Assembly: GCA_028869615.1 (NCBI GenBank)
Contig: JAGWRQ010000150.1
Span: 1 to 5,140 of the forward strand
Direction of reading: 5' to 3'
Length of the DNA: 5,140 nt
Source of the DNA: Candidatus Methylomirabilota bacterium
Lineage (GTDB): Bacteria > Methylomirabilota > Methylomirabilia > Methylomirabilales > Methylomirabilaceae
In this document: positions 1 to 5,140 of the stretch, one piece after another
How positions within the stretch are numbered: position 1 is the first letter of the stretch
How the letters are laid out: every line of letters starts with the position of its first letter
Program-made: the position numbers and the translations under genes
Notes under the pieces: generated by a model
What the model was told of the DNA's origin: nothing
Database searches by the model: none
What the model saw: the letters and a program-made list of their open reading frames with translations, nothing else

Positions 1-1041
1 CAACTCTCCCGTCAGCGGTCCCAGCAGGATCCCGCTCCGATAGTGTCCTGTAGCCACGATCAGATTCGGGATATTCGCAAAGCGGCCGATGGCGGGGAGC
101 CCATCCGCCAGCCGTGGGCGCAGTCCCGCCCATACCCTGTCAAAAGGCGCGGTCATCAGTGTCGGCACCATCGTCTTGGCAGCCTCGCACAGCGTTGCCA
201 CACCCGCAAGGGTGGGGGTCGACGCGAATCCTGCCTGCTCAACGGTAGTCCCGATTAAGAGCTCCCCGTTGAGTCGCGGAACAAGGTACCCCAACGGACC
301 CCAAACGAGGTGGGTCAATAGAGGACGTTCGAACCGGGTCCGAACGATCTGGCCTCGCACAGGCTCCATGGGCAGCCTGTGGCCGATGTGATCCAAGAGG
401 CGGCCGGACCATGCGCCGGCGCAGGTCACGACGGTATCTGCCAGGATGGTCTTGCTGCCGACGTTGACGCCGCGCAGCCGATCCTCCTCAAGAACGAAGT
501 CGACCGCTTCGACGTTCTCAAGAATCTCGGCGCCGCCGGCGCGCGCCCCTGCCGCCAGTGCGGAGACGACGGTACAGGGTCGAACATGGGCTTCATCAGG
601 GAAGAAGAGCGCGCCTCCGATCTTTGGGTTCAGGATGGGCTCCAGGGCGCGCAGTTCACGTCCGGAAACCTCCTCTACGCGCAGTCCGGCCGACCGCTGC
701 CAGGCGGCTCGCCCTGTGGCGGCTTCATGCTCGATCGGATCGACGAGGTACAGCAATCCCCACCGGCAGTATTCAATGTCCTCCCCGGTCGCATCCCGAA
801 GCTCATCGGTCAGCATCCGATAGCGGTCCCTCGCGGCGAGGCAGAGGTCGAAGAAGGGCCCGGGTCCTTCCGCCTCTCCCTGGGGTACCAGCATACCTGC
901 CGAAGCCCGCGATGCCTCCCGCCCGAGCCCTCCACGCTCGATCAGGACGACTCGCTTGACGTGCGCTCGAGTCAGGGCATAGGCGCAGGCCACGCCGATA
1001 ATCCCGCCGCCGATGATGATGACGTCCGCGCCTTTAGCCAT
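1..1041 (-). CDS. thiO: Glycine oxidase ThiO-like FAD-dependent amine oxidase (3' end outside window)
   Basis: The frame is open from an ATG at 1041 to the window edge, giving 347 residues without a stop; family members are roughly 360-380 aa, so only the C-terminal tip is missing. Residues 5-16 form a Rossmann beta-strand and glycine motif (VIIIGGGIIG) for FAD. SAGML at 48-52 matches the flavin-proximal region of the DAO family. GLRPRLADGLPAIGR at 306-320 and GHYRSGILLGPLTGE at 332-346 are the substrate-carboxylate and C-terminal FAD motifs typical of ThiO. In the family, ThiO oxidises glycine with O2 to iminoacetate and H2O2 for the thiazole ring of thiamine; it is cytoplasmic or membrane-peripheral. 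The gene begins 38 nt after ctaF with no clear Shine-Dalgarno, so it may be the last gene of the oxidase transcript or start a thiamine cluster beyond the edge. Another DAO-family amine oxidase or dehydrogenase is possible. Family assignment is firm, substrate is inferred. Confidence 0.85.
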   Translation of the reverse strand, partial: MAKGADVIIIGGGIIGVACAYALTRAHVKRVVLIERGGLGREASRASAGMLVPQGEAEGPGPFFDLCLAARDRYRMLTDELRDATGEDIEYCRWGLLYLVDPIEHEAATGRAAWQRSAGLRVEEVSGRELRALEPILNPKIGGALFFPDEAHVRPCTVVSALAAGARAGGAEILENVEAVDFVLEEDRLRGVNVGSKTILADTVVTCAGAWSGRLLDHIGHRLPMEPVRGQIVRTRFERPLLTHLVWGPLGYLVPRLNGELLIGTTVEQAGFASTPTLAGVATLCEAAKTMVPTLMTAPFDRVWAGLRPRLADGLPAIGRFANIPNLIVATGHYRSGILLGPLTGEL

Positions 1042-1079
1042 GGTTATAAAGAATCATCACGCCGCGCTATAAGAAGCGC

Positions 1080-1358
1080 TTAATGGTGAAAGACGATGTC
1101 CGGGAAAAGCACTAAGGTCATGGCAATGGCGAGCAGCACCGGGACGACCGCCAGACCGTAGATCAGCCAATCCTCGGATTTCAGGTGCATGTAGTTCAGT
1201 GCGACCAGCGTTGCCTTGACGGCTGCAATGGCAAAGATCAGGCTCATGACAGCCGACCTTCCCAGAGGTAACAGGGTAGCAAGGACTCCGGCCAGCATCA
1301 ATGCGACCAGCCAGACCCAGATCGCTACATAGTGGGGGTGAACCCGTTCAACAGTCAC
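1080..1358 (-). CDS. ctaF: Cytochrome c oxidase subunit IV (prokaryotic COX4 family)
   Basis: This 92-aa protein has three hydrophobic helices (about residues 10-30, 35-57 and 65-87) and the loop NYMHLKSEDW at 55-64, which is characteristic of the small fourth subunit of caa3/aa3-type oxidases. The subunit sits in the inner membrane beside subunits I and III; its role is thought to be in assembly or stability, as it binds no cofactor. The start is a GTG at 1358-1356, supported by a strong AAGGAG at 1366-1371 with a 7-nt spacer; the stop is TAA. It is the last oxidase gene, 75 nt downstream of ctaE. Length and topology are normal for the family. Confidence 0.88.
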   Translation of the reverse strand: MTVERVHPHYVAIWVWLVALMLAGVLATLLPLGRSAVMSLIFAIAAVKATLVALNYMHLKSEDWLIYGLAVVPVLLAIAMTLVLFPDIVFHH

Positions 1359-1365
1359 GTAGGGT

Positions 1366-1371
1366 CTCCTT
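1366..1371 (-). promoter_or_regulatory. Ribosome binding site for ctaF
   Basis: AAGGAG on the minus strand lies 7 nt before a GTG codon. It is the strongest Shine-Dalgarno in the window and fixes GTG at 1358 as the ctaF start; no ATG lies at a competing position. Confidence 0.75.
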
Positions 1372-1419
1372 CACACAACAACTCGACGGCTCCTCGGCGG
1401 TACACGCAACAAGACCAAA

Positions 1420-1439
1420 TACTATAATATATTCTAGTA
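1420..1439. repeat. AT-rich near-perfect palindrome over the ctaE stop codon
   Basis: Twenty bases form an inverted repeat with 9 of 10 positions paired (arms TACTATAATA and TATTCTAGTA, one T/C mismatch). The palindrome contains the ctaE TAG stop and begins the 75-nt ctaE-ctaF spacer. It is strikingly AT-rich against GC-rich surroundings. It could act as a weak hairpin, an operator, or an AT-rich promoter element for ctaF; no U-tract follows, so it is not a canonical terminator. Confidence 0.5.
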
Positions 1440-2006
1440 CGAAAGATAGAGAAGCGGGAAGAGAAAGATCCAGACGATGTCAACAAAGTGCCAGTACAAC
1501 CCCGCAATCTCAACGCGATAGCCGGTGCTCAATCCCTTCCCCGCCGCCAGCAACAGGATGATGTTCACGATAACCCCCGCAAGGACGTGCAGCGCGTGCA
1601 GTCCTGTCAGCATATAGTAGAAGGCCCAGAAGGAACCGCTCCAGGGGGCCAGCCCCTCCATAATGTGGGAGGTGTACTCGTATGCTTTGATTCCGAGGAA
1701 CGCCAACCCGAGCAGGATAGTGAGCAGCAGGAATTTTTGTACCCCACCCTGATCCACCTTTTGGTAGGCGGCAAAGGCCATCGCCATGGTCATACTGCTG
1801 GTCAGCAGGACAAAGGTGTTGATCGTCGCCAGGGAGGTGCTCAGATGGGCTGCCTCTGCTGACCATCCCTGGCCGGCCGTGCGAGCAAGGATATAACTGC
1901 CGACGGCGCCACCAAAGATCATCACCTCAGAGGCGATCAGCCACCAGAGCGCGATCTTTCCGCGACGCGCAGGGTTGGGCTGTTCAGATACCACGGTCAT
2001 GCGCAT
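1434..2006 (-). CDS. ctaE: Cytochrome c oxidase subunit III
   Basis: This 190-aa protein has five predicted membrane helices (about residues 18-40, 56-80, 91-109, 126-155 and 168-188). That is the short bacterial form lacking the first two helices of the seven-helix mitochondrial type. Family landmarks are ASEVMIFGG at 25-33, with Glu27 corresponding to the conserved membrane Glu; FYYMLTGLHALHVLAGV at 129-145; and GLYWHFVDIVWIFLFPLLYL at 169-188. Subunit III carries no redox centre; in the family it stabilises the enzyme and sustains proton uptake into the D-channel of subunit I. It follows ctaD by 11 nt. ATG at 2006 is preferred over the in-frame ATG at 2000 because of its AGGAG at an 8-nt distance. 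Fully consistent with the ctaCDEF order of aa3/caa3 operons. Confidence 0.95.
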   Translation of the reverse strand: MRMTVVSEQPNPARRGKIALWWLIASEVMIFGGAVGSYILARTAGQGWSAEAAHLSTSLATINTFVLLTSSMTMAMAFAAYQKVDQGGVQKFLLLTILLGLAFLGIKAYEYTSHIMEGLAPWSGSFWAFYYMLTGLHALHVLAGVIVNIILLLAAGKGLSTGYRVEIAGLYWHFVDIVWIFLFPLLYLSY

Positions 2007-2014
2007 TGACGCGT

Positions 2015-2019
2015 CTCCT
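2015..2019 (-). promoter_or_regulatory. Ribosome binding site for ctaE overlapping the ctaD stop
   Basis: AGGAG on the minus strand, 8 nt before the ATG at 2006, shares two bases with the TAG stop of ctaD (2018-2020). The position decides the ctaE start and implies that ctaD and ctaE are translated from one message. Confidence 0.7.
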
Positions 2020-3742
2020 AATTAGATCCCGCATTCGGGGCGCGATCCTGCGGAAGATAATCTTCGCGAACGCCTGGAGGGCTGTACTCATAGGGGCCGC
2101 GGTAGACGGTCGGGATCGCTTCTCCCCAGTTGCCATGGGGCGGAGGCGAGGGGGTCGTCCACTCGAGCGTCGCTGCCTCCCAGGGGTTGGGCTCCGCCTT
2201 CTTGCCGGCTATGATGCTCCAGGCAAAGTTAATCAGGAACGGAAGCTGAGCGACGATGAGCCCGATTGCGCTGATCGTAATGTAGACGTTCCACGGTTGA
2301 ATCGCCGTCAGGAACTCGTACTGGAGCGGGTTGGCAATGCGGCGCGGCATTCCAGCGAGACCGACGGCGTGCATCGGGAAGAAGGTCAGATTAAAAAAGA
2401 GGAGGGTGAGCAGAAAGTGCAGCTTTCCCAGAGGCTCACTCATCATCCGACCGAACATCTTTGGAAACCAGAAGTAGAGGCCGGTAAAACCGCCGAATAT
2501 GACGACGCTTAACAGGACCGTATGAAAGTGGGCTACGACAAAGTAGGTGCCGTGGACCTGGATGTTGACCGGCGCAGAACCAAGGACAATACCGGTGAGT
2601 CCCCCAAGAATGAACATCACGATGAAACCCAAGGCCCAGAGCATCGGCGTCGTCAGGCGGATCGAGCCTTTCCACAGGGTGAGAATCATCGAGAATACGA
2701 TGAGCGCAATCGGCACGGAGATCAGGATGGTGGAGATGCTGAACGGCATGACAAGCCGGGGATCCATGCCGCTGACGAACATGTGATGCGCCCAGACGAT
2801 AATGCTGAGGAACCCAACGGCGATCGTCGAGTAAATAATCCACCGGTAGCCGAAGATCGGTTTCCTCGAGAAGACAGCCAGGACTTCCAGCACCGCCCCA
2901 AGTCCGGGCATCAGGAGAACATAGACCTCCGGGTGACCGAAGAACCAGAAGAGATGCTCCCAGAGCATGGGGTCGCCACCCCCTTGAGGTACAAAGAAGC
3001 TGGTGTCCAGGAGCCGATCCATCAACAACATCACGGCTGCCGCGATCAGCGGTCCAACAGAGAGCAAGAAAATGATGGAAGCGGTCAGAAGCTGCCAGAT
3101 CACGAGCGGAAGCCGGAAAAAGGTCATCCCTGACGCTCGCATGGTGATAGCGGTTGTGAGAAAATTCACGCCGCCCATCAGGAAGGAGGCAAACTCAAGG
3201 GCATGAGCCAGCAGCCAGAGATTAATCCCCCAGTTCACGCCGGTATATTCGGCTCTGGCGCTCAATGGCGCATAACCTGTCCAGCCGGCGGCGGCTGCCC
3301 CGCCTGGAACAAAGAAGGATGACAAAATCACGAGCGATGAAACAAAGAGGATCCAAAAAGAGAGCATATTGAGCCGTGGGAAGGCCATATCCTTGGCGCC
3401 GATCATGAGTGGGATCAGGAAGTTTCCAAACGATCCCAACAAGATCGGCATGGCCACAAAGAATACCATGATCGTACCGTGGTTGGTGATAATAGCGTTG
3501 TAGGTCTCCGGCCCCACAAATCCGAATCCGGGGATCGACTCGTCTGGAAAAGCAAGCTGCCAGCGCATCACATAGACCAGGTAGCTCCCCACAAACGCCA
3601 TCACGAGGCCAAGGAAGAGATATTGCTTGGCGATCGTCTTGTGATCGGTTGAGAAGATATGGGTACGCCAAAAGCCACGCGCCTCATGCGCGGTATGAGC
3701 CATAGACGAAGGAATGGGGCCTATTTCTTGGGGATTCCTCAT
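2018..3742 (-). CDS. ctaD: Cytochrome c oxidase subunit I, divergent A-family member lacking K-channel residues
   Basis: This 574-aa catalytic subunit reduces O2 to water in the inner membrane. Numbering from the ATG at 3742: His88 (heme a, NHGTIMVFF), Asn107, Asp118 and Asn125 (D-channel entrance), then FWFFGHPEVY at 265-274 giving CuB ligand His270, gate Glu272 and the cross-linking Tyr274. WAHHMF holds CuB ligands His319/320. HGTYFVVAHFH at 397-407 gives His405 (heme a3) and His407 (heme a), and Arg467/468 are the propionate-binding pair. The C-terminal TLEWTTPSPPPHGNW motif is standard. Odd features: the K-channel Thr and Lys positions are Ile345 and Ile348, and the Mg-site Asp is Gly398. 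The start overlaps the ctaC stop as ATGA; Met34 of the same frame (position 3700 or nearby) is a weaker alternative, and an upstream extension to 3799 would overlap ctaC by 61 nt. Subunit I identity is certain; mechanistic subtype is open. Confidence 0.97.
   Translation of the reverse strand: MRNPQEIGPIPSSMAHTAHEARGFWRTHIFSTDHKTIAKQYLFLGLVMAFVGSYLVYVMRWQLAFPDESIPGFGFVGPETYNAIITNHGTIMVFFVAMPILLGSFGNFLIPLMIGAKDMAFPRLNMLSFWILFVSSLVILSSFFVPGGAAAAGWTGYAPLSARAEYTGVNWGINLWLLAHALEFASFLMGGVNFLTTAITMRASGMTFFRLPLVIWQLLTASIIFLLSVGPLIAAAVMLLMDRLLDTSFFVPQGGGDPMLWEHLFWFFGHPEVYVLLMPGLGAVLEVLAVFSRKPIFGYRWIIYSTIAVGFLSIIVWAHHMFVSGMDPRLVMPFSISTILISVPIALIVFSMILTLWKGSIRLTTPMLWALGFIVMFILGGLTGIVLGSAPVNIQVHGTYFVVAHFHTVLLSVVIFGGFTGLYFWFPKMFGRMMSEPLGKLHFLLTLLFFNLTFFPMHAVGLAGMPRRIANPLQYEFLTAIQPWNVYITISAIGLIVAQLPFLINFAWSIIAGKKAEPNPWEAATLEWTTPSPPPHGNWGEAIPTVYRGPYEYSPPGVREDYLPQDRAPNAGSN
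3739..3742 (-). promoter_or_regulatory. ATGA stop-start overlap coupling ctaC to ctaD
   Basis: The ctaC stop TGA (3741-3739) and the ctaD start ATG (3742-3740) share two bases. Only a weak AAGG lies about 13 nt upstream, so ctaD translation probably depends on ribosomes finishing ctaC. This would keep subunits II and I in balance. Confidence 0.65.
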
Positions 3743-4443
3743 GGTTGGGCTATTGCCTTGAGGGGGCTTGATGCGGAAGGCCACTGCTCCTTCACCCACT
3801 TATCGTACTCCTCGGCCGTGTGGACGGTCAAATGTCCGACCATCCCGGAGTGGCCGAATCCGCAGAGTTCTGTACAGGGGATCTCGAAGACACCGGGCTT
3901 GGTGGCTTGGAACCAGACATGAAACTCACGCCCGGGTACCACGTTCTGTTGCAGGCGCACATTTGGCAGGTACAGGCTGTGGATGACATCCTTTGACTTG
4001 AGGGTGACACCGACGACCCTGTTCACTGCGACGTGCAACTCGTTGTCCATCTGCAGATCATCCGCCGTCCCGAACTGGCCGTCCGGCCCCGGATAGAGGA
4101 TCTCCCAGTTGAACTGCTTTCCGGTCACCTGCACCTGGAGCTCGCTCGGTGGTACGTGAAGCTTGACCTTCGCCCAGGCATCGCCTCCACGAAAATCGAT
4201 CCACAGGTCGAGCATGAGGACGAGCGCAGTCGGGATCAGAAGCCATGCGGCTTCCGAGAGCCTGTCGCCCGTGATGTAGACGGCACGCTGCCCATTGCGA
4301 CGGCGGAACAGCAGTACGAAGCCGAGGAGCGCTCCAACGGTCACGATAAACCAGGCCAGCGTGATGTAATAGATCAGCCGGAAGATCGAGTCGATCTCCC
4401 CCCCATAGGTCGAGATATTCTCGGGAAGCCAGTCTAGGAACAT
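3739..4443 (-). CDS. ctaC: Cytochrome c oxidase subunit II with complete CuA site
   Basis: This 234-aa protein has two membrane helices (about 21-46 and 64-84) followed by a cupredoxin domain outside the membrane. CuA ligands are all present: His155 (DVIHSLYLP), then CTELCGFGHSGM at 190-201 giving Cys190, Glu192, Cys194, His198 and Met201. This makes it an acceptor of electrons from cytochrome c rather than a quinol oxidase subunit. Glu64, before the second helix, matches the subunit II Glu near the K-channel mouth. Oddities: the aromatic electron-entry loop, usually QWYW, reads QFNW at 110-113, and a PGPDGQFGTADD segment (118-129) is inserted just after it. There is no cleavable signal peptide or lipobox and no fused cytochrome c domain, so this is not a caa3-type fusion. 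The start ATG has a GAGG 10 nt upstream. First gene of the oxidase operon. Confidence 0.96.
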   Translation of the reverse strand: MFLDWLPENISTYGGEIDSIFRLIYYITLAWFIVTVGALLGFVLLFRRRNGQRAVYITGDRLSEAAWLLIPTALVLMLDLWIDFRGGDAWAKVKLHVPPSELQVQVTGKQFNWEILYPGPDGQFGTADDLQMDNELHVAVNRVVGVTLKSKDVIHSLYLPNVRLQQNVVPGREFHVWFQATKPGVFEIPCTELCGFGHSGMVGHLTVHTAEEYDKWVKEQWPSASSPLKAIAQP

Positions 4444-4453
4444 TGCTCGCGCG

Positions 4454-4457
4454 CCTC
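4454..4457 (-). promoter_or_regulatory. Weak ribosome binding site for ctaC
   Basis: GAGG on the minus strand lies 10 nt before the ctaC ATG. It is short and slightly distant, but is the only candidate in the leader. Confidence 0.4.
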
Positions 4458-4510
4458 GCTTGGATCTACCACGTTGCGACAGCTATGTAGCTCAAGAAGC
4501 ATGTAGGGGG

Positions 4511-4539
4511 TTTCTAACATTCGCCCAAGACGGTGTCAA
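4511..4539 (-). promoter_or_regulatory. Predicted sigma70 promoter of the ctaCDEF operon
   Basis: On the minus strand a perfect -35 box TTGACA (4539-4534) is followed by a 17-bp spacer and a -10 box TAGAAA (4516-4511; 4 of 6 match to TATAAT) preceded by an extended -10 TG (TGT before the box). The predicted transcription start is near 4504, leaving a leader of about 60 nt before ctaC. It is correctly placed and oriented for the oxidase operon. Seen in sequence; activity is inferred. Confidence 0.6.
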
Positions 4540-4555
4540 TGGTAATATGGGTTAG

Positions 4556-4587
4556 GCGCTGAGACCCAGGCGGGAAGGAATCAGCGC
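4556..4587. repeat. Inverted repeat upstream of the ctaC promoter
   Basis: GCGCTGA (4556-4562) and TCAGCGC (4581-4587) are perfect 7-bp complementary arms separated by 18 nt. The repeat lies between the Mrr-like gene and the -35 box of the cta promoter, ending 16 bp upstream of it. It could be a regulator binding site for the oxidase operon or a poor terminator for the upstream gene; no T-run follows on the minus strand. The rest of 4444-4654 shows no gene. Confidence 0.4.
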
Positions 4588-4654
4588 TTGCACCCGGTGT
4601 CCGGCATTGCTATGATTCGCGGGATCGGCTCTGCCCACTTGTCCTGATCTAGAT

Positions 4655-5140
4655 CTAGCCCAAAGAGATCCTGTGTTCTCGTAGGATCTGCCGAAGTCGT
4701 TGGCCGTTGATGAGCTCGATGAGTGGCCCATCAGTGAGTTTCGGAACCTCTTCGGAGAAGAAGCCGGTTGTGATGAAGATACCCTTCAAGGCCCTTTCGG
4801 CAAGCACCGTGTCGCTCAGAGCAATGATCTGGGTGGAGTTGATCGGCGCCTCAGGCTGGGTCAGGACGCAGCGGACCATGTAGCTGCCGCCGGTGATCGG
4901 TTGGGAGTTAACGGCGGTGATGTCAATCTCTCCCTGTCTGTTGCGGTGGCAGCCCGTAATGGACAGACCCATCTGCTCCAGGAGGCGGAAACAGAGGCGC
5001 TCGAACTGTTCGGGCGCGAGCCGTTCCAACTGTTGCTGCTCGACGCCCCTGGGTTGGTAGTAGGCCTTTTCGGCGGCGACCGGCGATGAAGAACGATTGA
5101 GCAAAAGAATCAGGCCCAAGCCGAGCAGGATCGCAACTGT
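4655..5140 (-). CDS. Membrane-anchored Mrr-like restriction endonuclease-fold protein, probably inactive (5' end outside window)
   Basis: The frame is open to the right edge; 161 residues are visible and the start is missing. A TTG at 5119 could serve as a start but falls inside a hydrophobic helix (visible residues 1-14, TVAILLGLGL onward), so a real start upstream is more likely. After a linker, residues 40-155 match the Mrr catalytic-domain pattern (PF04471-type): LAPEQFERLCFRLLEQMGL at 41-59, GEIDITA at 70-76, GIFITTGFFSEE at 120-131 and IELINGQRL at 141-149. Asp73 and Glu47 match active-site positions. The usual Q-x-K motif appears as Arg90-Cys-Val92, so the catalytic Lys is gone. No methylase or specificity gene is adjacent, so a restriction role is not supported. 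The function may be DNA binding, housekeeping or unknown. It ends 211 nt before ctaC, across the predicted promoter, and appears to be a separate unit. Confidence 0.7.
   Translation of the reverse strand, partial: TVAILLGLGLILLLNRSSSPVAAEKAYYQPRGVEQQQLERLAPEQFERLCFRLLEQMGLSITGCHRNRQGEIDITAVNSQPITGGSYMVRCVLTQPEAPINSTQIIALSDTVLAERALKGIFITTGFFSEEVPKLTDGPLIELINGQRLRQILREHRISLG

Noticed and set aside
1064..1079. Small hairpin GCGCT/AGCGC between ctaF and thiO as a terminator
   Set aside because: The stem is five base pairs with a six-base loop and no U-tract on the transcribed strand, too weak to call a terminator.
379..1083. Long plus-strand open frame of 234 codons opposite thiO
   Set aside because: It is antisense to a well-supported flavoprotein with clear FAD motifs; its translation is rich in Arg, Gly and Pro and resembles no protein family.
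2522..3133. Plus-strand open frame of 203 codons opposite ctaD
   Set aside because: It lies fully within the catalytic subunit I gene and encodes a highly charged, low-sense sequence typical of a complement-strand shadow.
3743..3799. N-terminal extension of CtaD to a start at 3799
   Set aside because: It would overlap ctaC extensively, adds non-conserved residues, and the ATGA junction at 3739-3742 gives a much better start.
2018..4443. Nitric oxide reductase or NO dismutase in place of a cytochrome c oxidase
   Set aside because: The active-site Tyr274 in HPEVY, the full set of CuB His ligands and the complete CuA motif in subunit II identify an oxygen-reducing A-family oxidase.
4485..4506. 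Direct repeat ATGTAG twice, 16 bp apart, in the ctaC leader region
   Set aside because: Only six bases each; expected by chance at this length and not supported by any other signal.
4646..4658. Overlapping palindromes GATCTAGATC and CTAGATCTAG at the end of the Mrr-like gene
   Set aside because: They arise from a short GATCTA tandem repeat around the stop codon; too short for a terminator and without a T-run.

Overview
This window is almost entirely coding, with every recognised gene on the minus strand. It reads, in transcription order from high to low coordinates: the 3' part of a membrane-anchored Mrr-like nuclease-fold gene; a complete four-gene operon for a CuA-containing cytochrome c oxidase (ctaC-ctaD-ctaE-ctaF, subunits II, I, III and IV); and a glycine oxidase-like flavoprotein gene (thiO) that runs off the left edge. 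The host is a Gram-negative-looking, moderately GC-rich, aerobically respiring bacterium. Gene style and protein sequences are compatible with Candidatus Methylomirabilis/NC10 or a neighbouring phylum such as Acidobacteria, Rokubacteria or Nitrospirae. This placement is an impression, not a demonstration.

Layout: 4655-5140 partial Mrr-like protein; 4444-4654 intergenic region with a good sigma70-type promoter (perfect TTGACA, 17-bp spacer, extended -10) and an inverted repeat just upstream of it; 3739-4443 ctaC; 2018-3742 ctaD, overlapping ctaC by an ATGA; 1434-2006 ctaE, 11 nt after ctaD, with its ribosome binding site overlapping the ctaD stop; 1080-1358 ctaF, GTG start, 75 nt after ctaE; 1-1041 thiO, 38 nt after ctaF. 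No RNA gene, CRISPR array, insertion sequence or attachment site is visible.

The oxidase genes together encode an enzyme taking electrons from cytochrome c through CuA (CtaC) to heme a and the heme a3-CuB centre (CtaD), with the accessory subunits CtaE and CtaF. All metal ligands and the D-channel landmarks are present. Several residues that are nearly invariant in A-family oxidases are replaced: the K-channel Thr and Lys are both Ile, the Asp of the Mg/Mn site next to the heme propionates is Gly, and the CuA electron-entry Trp is Phe. This combination is the most interesting thing in the window and suggests a divergent lineage of proton-pumping oxidase. I cannot say from the sequence alone whether it is already described. 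Heme A synthesis and CuA/CuB insertion genes (ctaA, ctaB, ctaG, sco) are absent from the window and must lie elsewhere.
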